Of a DNA stretch of 25,685 nt, positions 6,424 through 13,884 are shown one piece after another. A model generated the notes under the pieces. The model was not told the origin of the DNA, did not search any database, and was given only the letters and a program-made list of their open reading frames with translations. The translations under genes were made by a program, and so were the position numbers. Source of the DNA: Paulinella micropora (Eukaryota; Cercozoa; Imbricatea; Euglyphida; Paulinellidae); assembly GCA_019918135.1 (NCBI GenBank), contig WBZZ01003753.1, positions 160,001 through 185,685 of the forward strand, written 5' to 3'. Position 1 is the first letter of the stretch. The number at the start of each line of letters is the position of its first letter.

Positions 6424-7851
6424 CTATTGTTTTACGACGCATCTACTGGGGTAGATAGAAGCAACTTTAACATATTTCAACCAAGCAGTGATGGCACGAT
6501 TAGCATTATAATCTTCCGCATAACGAATAGTAATTTCCGCAGTTCGCGAGTTATTAACTGCAAGACCAGATGCTCCAATGTGGGGCGATTGATTGAGTGT
6601 CTGGATAATGGTAGCAAAACCACCATTTGTAGCAGTAGCGGAAACTCCCGTAGCGGAATAATACTTACGAAAGTTTTCAAGAGAAACAGATGAAGACATG
6701 TAAGCATCGCGAATACCCATAGTTGCTTGGAGATTGTTAATATACAACTCCGCACATCCTCGCTGAACTGAAGCAAGTGTATCAGTAGTGCCACCGATTT
6801 CCATCTTCTGTTGCGGAGCATACCAATCACCAATACGGCATTGATATTGTCTATAAGGCATTTGCGCCGTTCCCAAGTTATCAATACTAGCATTATCCGC
6901 AATTACATTTTGAGTGATGATATACAAGCACTGAGCACGAGCAACGGCTTTATTCACTTGAAGATTATAATCATCCAACGTCCCCGGATTCGCCTTTTGG
7001 TTGTAATATGTTTCATAAGTGTATGGAAGCCCATCCTTGCTTCCCATCTGTTCCATAATATTTCTCTGGACGGCGGGAGCGAGTGAGAATGTCTCCAACA
7101 TTATAACTGGGTTGTTAATGGTATAAGTGAGAGCCGTTCCAGAGAATCCAGCAGGAACCTTAGCATCAGTGGTTCCAATAATGGTAAGTGCCTCCTGAGG
7201 TGGAGCAAATGTCAGACGAAGCCTCATACCACTAATTAGAGAGGGAGGAATGAGAGTTTCTTCATTAAACACCCCCGAGAAGTAATGAAGAGGAATACAA
7301 ACTCTCAAAGCATTACCAGTCGCAACACTACCAGCAGTGGGGACATTGACCGCAAAGTAAGCAACTGCGTCGTCTGTAGTGCTAGCCATAACATCAACAC
7401 TTTCTCTCTGTCCAGACATCTGCGCCTGCCGACGATAATCAAAAGGATAATACCACGGGAGAATATTTCGCACCATCTTGTTCAAATCTTCAATTCGTTC
7501 AAGTTCGCTACCATCCTTACTTTCCAACAAAAATCTTTCAAAAATAGCGGTAGCGGGGGTGTTTTGGAAACCAAGAGCACAAGCAACATTGTCTTTCCCA
7601 TCAGTGGCCACCAATCCTTCGGCCTTAATGTCAAATGTTAAATAACAATTCTTTCCATAAACAAAATCAGTGCTTGCCTGTAATGTAAAAATCATTTCAG
7701 TCCCCGATGCACTGGTATAAGTCTGCTGGTCGGCAAAGTTCTTCTTAAAGATACTCCCCTGCTCAGTGAGTGCCAGATTTGCTGGCAACTCATATCTGAG
7801 GTTGTTGAGGGTCATCAACTCCTCCGTGTTTTTACTATCCTTTCCTTCCAT
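6424..7851 (-). CDS. MCP: Double jelly-roll major capsid protein
   Basis: 475 aa, in the size range of PLV and virophage major capsid proteins. The sequence is beta-rich with conserved-looking segments: an N-terminal strand region (LRYELPANLALTEQGSIF), the R-F-L-L-E-S-K-D-G-S-E-L-E-R-I motif near residue 105, the W-Y-Y-P-F-D-Y segment, and the R-V-C-I-P-L-H-Y-F-S-G-V-F-N turn around 185-200 followed by P-P-S-L-I-S-G-M-R-L-R-L-T-F. This last pattern is characteristic of double jelly-roll capsid proteins, which trimerise into pseudo-hexagonal capsomers. It has no signal peptide or membrane segment. It lies in the virion block with the penton-like protein and packaging ATPase. The assignment rests on recognised motifs and context; a structure prediction would settle it. 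Confidence 0.85.
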   Translation of the reverse strand: MEGKDSKNTEELMTLNNLRYELPANLALTEQGSIFKKNFADQQTYTSASGTEMIFTLQASTDFVYGKNCYLTFDIKAEGLVATDGKDNVACALGFQNTPATAIFERFLLESKDGSELERIEDLNKMVRNILPWYYPFDYRRQAQMSGQRESVDVMASTTDDAVAYFAVNVPTAGSVATGNALRVCIPLHYFSGVFNEETLIPPSLISGMRLRLTFAPPQEALTIIGTTDAKVPAGFSGTALTYTINNPVIMLETFSLAPAVQRNIMEQMGSKDGLPYTYETYYNQKANPGTLDDYNLQVNKAVARAQCLYIITQNVIADNASIDNLGTAQMPYRQYQCRIGDWYAPQQKMEIGGTTDTLASVQRGCAELYINNLQATMGIRDAYMSSSVSLENFRKYYSATGVSATATNGGFATIIQTLNQSPHIGASGLAVNNSRTAEITIRYAEDYNANRAITAWLKYVKVASIYPSRCVVKQ

Positions 7852-7926
7852 TTCTGTTGTTGTGGTTGTAGAAATTACACTGCTTATTATACTAATAAAA
7901 AAATAATAGAAATTAAAAATAATTAT

Positions 7927-8325
7927 TTATTCACCTGAAACGGATTGTTTAATAATATCAACTGAATTCTGTATATTGTCAAGTCTTGTGTCTTGTGGTG
8001 AAGTCAATTGAAACTCTCTTGCCTCAGCATTTTGAACCGCTTTCTTCAAGTAAGCCAAACTGCTAACAGCGGTGTCCAAATCAACAACATCTCTTTTTTC
8101 TTTGCTATCAGAAATGTCGGTTAATGTGTTTTGAATGGTGCTCTTCTCATGTGAGACAAGGTCGCCAAATTCGGTTAATGGTTGATTAACTAATGGGGCA
8201 CCATTGCTACTCCACAAATCAAACTGATTTAGTTGAAAACCATCACTCGCGGGTCGGTTTCCTTCGTTGAGTTTGTTAATAAACTCGTTAGACAATCTAT
8301 TGGATGCATACGTGTTTTTAATCAT
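7927..8325 (-). CDS. Hypothetical virion-block protein, 132 aa
   Basis: I place the start at the ATG at 8325 (MIKNTYASNRL). The frame extends upstream to an ATG at 8373, but that stretch encodes an AT-rich, promoter-like leader (TATAAAATATATTTTATG on the coding strand) and would overlap the previous gene's stop. The protein is polar, with a C-terminal half that looks helical (DTAVSSLAYLKKAVQNAEAREF, about residues 75-98) and no recognised domain. Its position between the major capsid gene and the packaging ATPase suggests a virion or assembly role; this is inference from context only. Confidence 0.55.
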   Translation of the reverse strand: MIKNTYASNRLSNEFINKLNEGNRPASDGFQLNQFDLWSSNGAPLVNQPLTEFGDLVSHEKSTIQNTLTDISDSKEKRDVVDLDTAVSSLAYLKKAVQNAEAREFQLTSPQDTRLDNIQNSVDIIKQSVSGE

Positions 8326-8369
8326 TATAAAAATGCGAATATATAAATATCCACATAAAATATATTTTA

Positions 8370-8957
8370 TCAATTACCATTAATTATTTTTTTCATAATC
8401 TGTAAATTCTGGTGTGTAATTCTTTCCTCTTTCATTTTCTTTAAATCCGCTATGGCTTGATTTATATCAATGTCATTAGTTTGCGCAACTTTTTTAGTTG
8501 GTGGAGTTTCCTTAGAAGCATCCTCCATTGCTTCTATCTTACTTGCTGGTGTTGTAGTAGTTTGTTTTGGCACAGAAACAGGAGTTGGATTGACGGACTT
8601 TGGCAAAGAATGTTCAACCTTAGGTGCTGGAGACATTTCAACTGGTTTGGCATTTGGTTCGGGAGTTGAATTATTTGCCGATGCTATGTCTGGTGCTTTT
8701 CTTTTCAATGCTTCGTCTGGCACTTGGTCTGGTTGCCCGCTGGCAATAGGTTCGTTAAGTGTTTTCTTTACTCTAGGTGCTTTTGGACGGATTAGACTTT
8801 TAATCTTACCACTCTTAATACCCTCTTCTATTTTTTTGATTGCCACATGTTCGGGTGTTCCCTTACGAATTGTTGTGAGTTTGCCTTGTCCATTTTCTTT
8901 ATACCAAATTGACATTGCTTGATGATAAGGGGTCGCATATAGTTTCTGTGCTGACAT
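8370..8957 (-). CDS. Basic, proline-rich hypothetical protein, 195 aa
   Basis: The first 55 residues look folded (QAMSIWYKENGQGKL, then IRKGTPEHVAIKKIEEG). Residues about 56-150 are low-complexity Pro/Lys/Ser/Thr/Ala-rich and probably disordered. The last 35 residues form a charged helix (INQAIADLKKMKEERI). It is strongly basic in the first third (KSLIRPKAPRVKK), which could contact DNA inside the capsid, but no family is recognised. A TATATATGATAGATATG leader sits at the start. It is transcribed in the same direction as the packaging ATPase upstream and the capsid genes downstream. Confidence 0.6.
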   Translation of the reverse strand: MSAQKLYATPYHQAMSIWYKENGQGKLTTIRKGTPEHVAIKKIEEGIKSGKIKSLIRPKAPRVKKTLNEPIASGQPDQVPDEALKRKAPDIASANNSTPEPNAKPVEMSPAPKVEHSLPKSVNPTPVSVPKQTTTTPASKIEAMEDASKETPPTKKVAQTNDIDINQAIADLKKMKEERITHQNLQIMKKIINGN

Positions 8958-9034
8958 ATCTATTATATATGATAGATATTATTATATTATTATGAAACAA
9001 AAAAACTTTTTAATTGAATTAGTTTATAAATTAG

Positions 9035-9058
9035 TTTATGATTGAATTCAATCATAAA
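9035..9058. repeat. Perfect 24-bp palindrome across the ATPase stop codon
   Basis: TTTATGATTGAA followed directly by its reverse complement. The TGA stop of the packaging ATPase gene (9054-9052) lies inside it. It could form a 3'-end hairpin or a binding site for a dimeric protein. Function unknown. Confidence 0.5.
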
Positions 9059-9954
9059 TTGGTCATATCTCTATCCTTATTTAATCGTAATATAGTAGAG
9101 AAATTCTTTCTAAACTGGGTTGTTCTATCACTGGCGGTGTTGTTAATTGCTAGAAACGAATAAGGTTCTGCCGTAGCATACTTAACCATATTGTAAAATT
9201 CTTTTCTGGTGAGAAAAGGGCTTTCATATTCATCTGCCAGTCTGTCAAGTTCGCTCCGCCTTACTCCATTAAAAATAATCATCCAATGGCAATTAATTCT
9301 TATTCTTCGCGGGAGTTGTGTATAACTCTGAGTTGCTACCCAGACTGACACTTTAGCATGTGTTGAAGCGAAAAACAACTCGGTGAGCACTTCTGACTTA
9401 AGAAAAGTCTTACTTTGTGCGATGTCATCCAATAACAATAATATCTTTGGTGCTTTCTTAAAACCTTTAGTTTTAATCAGTTCTTTTTGTTTAGTTAATA
9501 TTTCGCGCATTAACTCAGGCTTATCCTCTTTGATTATGTCTTCTTTTTTTAACTTGAGAGTGTCTTCTAAAATCGGGCACGGGCTTAAGCAAAATACGAC
9601 TATTCTATCATAAAAACCTTTCAACATGTTCTTTTTGGCGAGTAGATTACAAATCATAACTGATTTACCCCCGCCAGTGCTGGCGCATATAACCATAGTC
9701 CCCATGGCTGGCAATATTCCTTCTTTTTGAATAGGGAGCAATTCAACACTATCTCTTTGTGTTTTAATTGGTTGTATTTCTAAGTCATTGTGAAATTTGG
9801 GTGGTTTTTTGCTATCTAACTCTGTTATTACTGGCCTGTCAATAGTAAATTCATCATGGGCTTTTTCTATATTGGTTTTCTCCAAACTCTGCTTCAAAAG
9901 TGTTTTTCGTGGCAACTTGTTTGCTATTAATCCTTTACGTATGGATTTAGGCAT
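9052..9954 (-). CDS. FtsK/HerA-type genome-packaging ATPase
   Basis: 300 aa. Walker A is A-S-T-G-G-G-K-S (91-98). Walker B is I-L-L-L-L-D-D (171-177), with a following A-Q and a sensor-like A-T-Q-S at 207-210 after V-S-V-W-V. This arrangement is that of the A32-like packaging ATPases that pump DNA into double jelly-roll capsids in PLVs, virophages and nucleocytoplasmic large DNA viruses. The N-terminal 60 residues are basic and probably a flexible arm. The end of the gene overlaps a 24-bp palindrome. It is adjacent to the 1018-aa virion protein (6 bp gap) and transcribed with it. It acts at the portal vertex of the empty capsid. Confidence is high because motifs, length and neighbourhood agree. 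Confidence 0.93.
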   Translation of the reverse strand: MPKSIRKGLIANKLPRKTLLKQSLEKTNIEKAHDEFTIDRPVITELDSKKPPKFHNDLEIQPIKTQRDSVELLPIQKEGILPAMGTMVICASTGGGKSVMICNLLAKKNMLKGFYDRIVVFCLSPCPILEDTLKLKKEDIIKEDKPELMREILTKQKELIKTKGFKKAPKILLLLDDIAQSKTFLKSEVLTELFFASTHAKVSVWVATQSYTQLPRRIRINCHWMIIFNGVRRSELDRLADEYESPFLTRKEFYNMVKYATAEPYSFLAINNTASDRTTQFRKNFSTILRLNKDRDMTNL

Positions 9955-9960
9955 CTTATA

Positions 9961-12900
9961 CTATGGGTTTTGAAAATAGTTTGGATTATATCTATAATTA
10001 TCATATTCGGCACCAAATGGTTGGGGTGGTGAAGCATAATTATAGAAATAAGGAGAGTAAGGACTACCAAAAGCATAATTACTTGGAGGATTGACGAGCG
10101 GTTTAAAATCTTTTCTTTCTGGACGAGTTTGGACTTGTCGCGGGATTTCCGCTGAGAAGTTTCTGGTCAGTTTTCGTTTCATTTTTGGAAACTCTCTTTT
10201 TTCTTTTATTCTATTCTGGATGACTGCTCTATTGTATTTATTCAACATAAAGTGATTATTTGTGTTGTTGTAGATTGTGTTATCTAACAATTCAAAATCA
10301 TTCTTGGTGTCTAGCATGCGATCTCGTCTTAGTTCGTTGCCTTTAATAAGTGGGTTTGTTTGTGAAGTGCCGATACCTCCATTTTGGTCGCTTGTCATTA
10401 GAAAACGAATAAGTGCTAACATATCTTCTCTTTCATCGGCGGGAGATTTCCCCATAAGTTTATCAACCAATTGGTCAATGCTTCTCATGCTATCAACCAT
10501 GGCTTGATTTGGTGTTGTTGCTGGGTCTGGGTCTTCTTTTGTATCAGTCTGTGGTGGCGGTTGGACTGGTTCTTCAACAAATCCGCCTGTTCTTGGCACT
10601 AGTGGCACTGGTAATGGTGCGGGTGCTGGCATAGTTTGCGGTGGCATAGTTTGCGGTGGCATGGTTTGCGGTGGCATAGTTTGCGGTGGTCTGGTTTGCG
10701 GTGGCATAGTTTGCGGTGGTGCGGGTGTTGCTTGCGGTGGATTAGTTTTTTCAACTTGACTATCCTTCAATTCTAAATCCTCCAATTGCTTCATTTGGTC
10801 TGGTGTCAATTTACCCCTCACTTCTTGATAAATTCTCTTATCCAAAATATCATCCGCTTCTGCTACGTCTGATATACTAGCACCTTGATTTAGTGCTTGT
10901 TTGATAGCCTCTTCCCATCCAACTTTTGGATCGTCATAATTAGAAAGTTTAATTTTCTTTCCAGTTTTCTCTCTCAACGATTTAACAAATCCCTTTAAGT
11001 GCCTCGTTTGGGCACCTTTATCATCAAGTATAGTTAAGTTATTGCCCAGTCCGATTAAATCAAAATTGGGTGCTACTACCATATCGTCTGAGTATGCGAT
11101 CGGGACTTCAACACTAAGATTTATATCTTTTTCTATACTTGGTGGAATATCTTTTGTATTTATTTTTTCTATAAAATTATTAATTGTAGTTTCATTTGCT
11201 GGTGCGATAAGAGAATATCCTTTCACACCATCCGCTTTTTCTTGTGATTTCACCATTTTGTTAAAACCATCAACGAGTTCCGCATATTGTTTATTAAATG
11301 TAGCGGGATTTACCACTTTATTTACTTTAAATGTGGCATCCTTATCAAAACTGCCCACATTTTTCATAATACCAATCATAGACATTAATGTTTTATCTAC
11401 ATCGCCTATAAATCCACTATACTTCGCATCTGGAGGAGTGGTTTTGATAGTTTTCCAAAACTTCATCGCATCCCAAAAAGATACTCCGCCACGTGCCCTT
11501 CCCTGTGCTTCTAAGGCCATTTTAGATATATCTGCTTTTGAAAACCTTGAGTTGTAATTGTCAAAAATACTCTTGGCAACTTCGGCCGTAGCCAATCCAT
11601 TACTCGTTAGATAATCACTCATATTGGTAATTCTTTCAAAGTATCGTTTATCGGCAAAGTCTTGGACATTCTTATCGCCAGTAGCATACAATAAATCATG
11701 TTCAAAAGCAACTAAATCCAAAGCATCTGCTGGTAGAATGTAAGGAAACTTACCGCGAGTTCTATCTTCTAATTGAAGACGGCTTTCCACTCGTGTGCCC
11801 CCACCATTATAATTACTTCCCTCGGTATGAATTCGTTCTTCTTCCAACTTAATGAGAGCATCTGGTTGAGCAGACCATGTTCTATATATTTCTCTGAGTG
11901 CTTTTCCCAGACCGACAACCGTCATAGTCTCTACTCCTGTTTTAAATGCGCCCCACGCATTCAAAGACGCTATCCCAGTGGCTAATCTACTCGCATATTC
12001 TCTTAATACATAATCACCTATTCTTTGCTGTCCGCTCGCGATTAAACGAGGGTTAGCAGGAGGCAAACCCTCTGGTGCTTCATTTCTTGCTAGTGTTAGC
12101 AAAAGGGTATTAAAAGCATCTGCTCTCCTTCTTCCAAGTAATCCAACATTCATCGCCCGTAGTTGTGGATTGTTGGCAATTAATCTCAATATCTGTCCCC
12201 ATGCTATCCTTCTCACACCATATCGCCCAACACCTGTAGCAAGGTTAAGTAATCTATTAAGTCTGGGGCTCATAATTATCTCCTGAATACTTCTAATAAT
12301 AGCATTAACAAATCTTTCTACACTTCGGGGGTCATCACCTATTCGTGGCACAAGCATCTTGTGTTCGTCGCCTACCTGTGCTTCTATTAAAGCATCGTCT
12401 GGGTGTTTTCTCTCCCACTCTTCTCGGTTTTCTTTCCATTCTTTGTAATCTTGCTCCGCTTGCTTTCTATCCTCTCTTCGTATTGGACGAGTTTTGTCTT
12501 TGTTGCCTTTGTTTTTCATATATGTTAAGCCCTTATCAGTTAATTGTTTTAGTTCTTCTTCTCTGTATCCTTGTTTCACCAATTGCGCTATATCTCGCTT
12601 CATTTGCTGGATATTGTCTTCTATGTGTGCTATATCATATTTATCGGTAGCCATTGCTAATTTTCGCATTTCAATCATTTGTTCGTTCATAGGGGCAGTT
12701 CCGTGTTTTCTTTCAAATTCTTTCATATCAACACCATCGTCTTGAAGGTGTGCTTTCATTTCGTCGTAATTCATATTTGCATAAATTGCTTGTTTATTGT
12801 CCAAGGCACTAATCCTGTCTTTTAAATCTTCCATAGTATTCCCCCTCTTTGTTGAAGCATCCAATAATCTATCCGTTCTAAGCATCTCATAGGCCTGATT

Positions 12901-13017
12901 ACGGATACCTTCACGAATTCCTTCAGCCCATGCAGTGTCGTCTCCTTCATTCAACAAAAACTTATGTTCCCGTTTAATTTTGCCATAGTATGCGAAAAAT
13001 GGTTTTTCGTGTGGCAT
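9961..13017 (-). CDS. Large virion protein with parvovirus-VP1-type phospholipase A2 motif
   Basis: 1018 aa. Residues 1-220 are highly charged and helical (K/E/R/D-rich). Residues 240-385 are helical with Arg-rich turns. A phospholipase A2-like motif follows: the glycine loop Y403-N-G-G-G-T, then P-A-D431-A-L-D-L-V-A-F-E-H440-D441-x2-Y444, and a second Asp at 456 (F-A-D-K-R-Y-F). These are the calcium-loop, catalytic His-Asp and supporting Asp positions of secreted and VP1-type PLA2, which help virions leave endosomes. Residues 757-800 are proline-rich with six PPQT[M/R] repeats. The C-terminal 70 residues are rich in Tyr, Pro and Asn. Proteins with an internal PLA2 motif flanked by helices are plausible minor virion components released during entry. 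No signal peptide. Confident in the motif; catalytic activity is inferred. Confidence 0.75.
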   Translation of the reverse strand: MPHEKPFFAYYGKIKREHKFLLNEGDDTAWAEGIREGIRNQAYEMLRTDRLLDASTKRGNTMEDLKDRISALDNKQAIYANMNYDEMKAHLQDDGVDMKEFERKHGTAPMNEQMIEMRKLAMATDKYDIAHIEDNIQQMKRDIAQLVKQGYREEELKQLTDKGLTYMKNKGNKDKTRPIRREDRKQAEQDYKEWKENREEWERKHPDDALIEAQVGDEHKMLVPRIGDDPRSVERFVNAIIRSIQEIIMSPRLNRLLNLATGVGRYGVRRIAWGQILRLIANNPQLRAMNVGLLGRRRADAFNTLLLTLARNEAPEGLPPANPRLIASGQQRIGDYVLREYASRLATGIASLNAWGAFKTGVETMTVVGLGKALREIYRTWSAQPDALIKLEEERIHTEGSNYNGGGTRVESRLQLEDRTRGKFPYILPADALDLVAFEHDLLYATGDKNVQDFADKRYFERITNMSDYLTSNGLATAEVAKSIFDNYNSRFSKADISKMALEAQGRARGGVSFWDAMKFWKTIKTTPPDAKYSGFIGDVDKTLMSMIGIMKNVGSFDKDATFKVNKVVNPATFNKQYAELVDGFNKMVKSQEKADGVKGYSLIAPANETTINNFIEKINTKDIPPSIEKDINLSVEVPIAYSDDMVVAPNFDLIGLGNNLTILDDKGAQTRHLKGFVKSLREKTGKKIKLSNYDDPKVGWEEAIKQALNQGASISDVAEADDILDKRIYQEVRGKLTPDQMKQLEDLELKDSQVEKTNPPQATPAPPQTMPPQTRPPQTMPPQTMPPQTMPPQTMPAPAPLPVPLVPRTGGFVEEPVQPPPQTDTKEDPDPATTPNQAMVDSMRSIDQLVDKLMGKSPADEREDMLALIRFLMTSDQNGGIGTSQTNPLIKGNELRRDRMLDTKNDFELLDNTIYNNTNNHFMLNKYNRAVIQNRIKEKREFPKMKRKLTRNFSAEIPRQVQTRPERKDFKPLVNPPSNYAFGSPYSPYFYNYASPPQPFGAEYDNYRYNPNYFQNP
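10630..10719 (-). repeat. 15-bp tandem repeat encoding PPQT[M/R]
   Basis: Six in-frame 15-bp units inside the large virion protein gene encode PPQTM or PPQTR (residues 767-796). Related partial units flank it on both sides. The near-identity of the units indicates recent expansion by slippage or unequal exchange, so copy number may vary between isolates. Confidence 0.8.
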
Positions 13018-13041
13018 TTTTTATATCCGCTATTATATATC
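13018..13041. promoter_or_regulatory. 24-bp bidirectional promoter gap
   Basis: Only 24 bp separate the divergent ATGs at 13017 (minus) and 13042 (plus). It contains TATAAAAAATG on the minus strand and TATTATATATCATG on the plus strand, implying very short 5' leaders on both transcripts. Confidence 0.4.
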
Positions 13042-13257
13042 ATGGAAAATAAAAAAGAAAAAAGCAAGGACGAGCAACAACTTGAAGAGTTGGAAAGGCT
13101 AGGGAAGGAAATTGACCAAATCCGCATCACTCAGAACTTGGTGAATAAAAACCCTGCCGTTTTTAGAAAACCTGAAAATATACTTTACCGCCTGCCACTG
13201 ACGGATAAGCAACGGGAGACGATTTACAATAATATAGTAAAAGAAAAGGCTGGTTAA
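13042..13257 (+). CDS. Small charged helical protein, 71 aa
   Basis: The ATG at 13042 (MENKKEKSKDE) follows TATATATC closely. An upstream in-frame start at 12964 would overlap the N-terminal codons of the divergent large virion gene and is unlikely. Residues 1-40 are rich in Lys, Glu and Leu with heptad character, so a short coiled coil is probable. The C-terminal part (FRKPENILYRLPLTDKQRETIYNNI) may be a small helical domain. No known family. It is followed after 3 bp by the secreted Cys-rich gene at 13261 and probably shares its transcript. Confidence 0.55.
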   Translation: MENKKEKSKDEQQLEELERLGKEIDQIRITQNLVNKNPAVFRKPENILYRLPLTDKQRETIYNNIVKEKAG

Positions 13258-13260
13258 TAT

Positions 13261-13515
13261 ATGTTATCAATATTATTGTTTGTGTGCTTGGTTATGTCGC
13301 GGACTGCCTGCGACTTTTACTCACGGGTAAGCGAAAAAAAGAATATGAGTTGTGTTTATTGTATTCAAAAAGGAATAGATACAGGGGTTAAGTGTGTTTT
13401 TATAAATAATGGAAATAACATGTGTCGTAGTTTTGATGAGGCACTGCCGTTAATGTGTGCTGGCGATAGTTCTTGGTATAAGATACACTTGTATGAGTGC
13501 TCACTTCTTACTTGA
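13261..13515 (+). CDS. Small secreted cysteine-rich protein, 84 aa
   Basis: The N-terminus MLSILLFVCLVMSRTACDF looks like a signal peptide or short membrane anchor. The remainder holds cysteines at 17, 31, 34, 45, 55, 66 and 80, with C-x2-C and a G-V-K-C-V-F pattern reminiscent of small disulfide-rich (PSI-like) modules. It could be a secreted or envelope-exposed factor, but I do not recognise the family. The start lies 3 bp after the preceding gene's stop. It overlaps the convergent membrane protein gene at 13501-13857 by 15 bp. Confidence 0.5.
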   Translation: MLSILLFVCLVMSRTACDFYSRVSEKKNMSCVYCIQKGIDTGVKCVFINNGNNMCRSFDEALPLMCAGDSSWYKIHLYECSLLT

Positions 13516-13857
13516 AGAAGGTGAAGGAAGACAAATGCCGATAAGTAAGGTTAAAATACCTACATAAGTATTAGCAACCTCACATGGCAAGTCCTTTTCA
13601 GATAGCCTCACTATACACAAAGTGATTATTGAAATAATAATGGTCATTTGAAACAGATATTTAATAAGTCTGCTGTCGGTTGGTCTGTTTGTCATACAAC
13701 AACAATTCCAGTTATCCTCCAATTCGTGCTCTACTTTTTTTTCCTCATTCTTTAGTTCAATATCCAAAACACGAGATTTTAATTCAGGAGTTAGTTCGCC
13801 ATCCATATCCATAATAGGTGGGGGTCTGTGAAGTCTGGTTGTATTATTGTTTGACAT
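13501..13857 (-). CDS. Two-span membrane protein, 118 aa
   Basis: Residues 1-60 are polar and acidic with a C-C-C cluster (52-54) that might be acylated. Two hydrophobic segments follow: about 64-84 (YLFQMTIIISIITLCIV) and 97-111 (TYVGILTLLIGICLPSP), then a short basic tail. The L-I-G-I-C-L-P-S-P end resembles a motif in small membrane proteins of PLVs and large algal viruses; this is recognition from pattern only. It may line an internal virion membrane or a host membrane. It is downstream of the fibre gene on the same strand, 27 bp from that gene's stop. Confidence 0.55.
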   Translation of the reverse strand: MSNNNTTRLHRPPPIMDMDGELTPELKSRVLDIELKNEEKKVEHELEDNWNCCCMTNRPTDSRLIKYLFQMTIIISIITLCIVRLSEKDLPCEVANTYVGILTLLIGICLPSPSSSKK

Positions 13858-13884
13858 TTGAAAAAACGACTGCTCTAATTTCGG

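Noticed and set aside
8457..8922. Plus-strand ORFs opposite the basic proline-rich gene
   Set aside because: Antisense shadows; the minus-strand frame has a proper ATG, TATA-like leader and operon context.
10620..10740. CRISPR-like array
   Set aside because: The 15-bp direct repeats are contiguous and in frame, encoding PPQTM units; there are no spacers or Cas genes.
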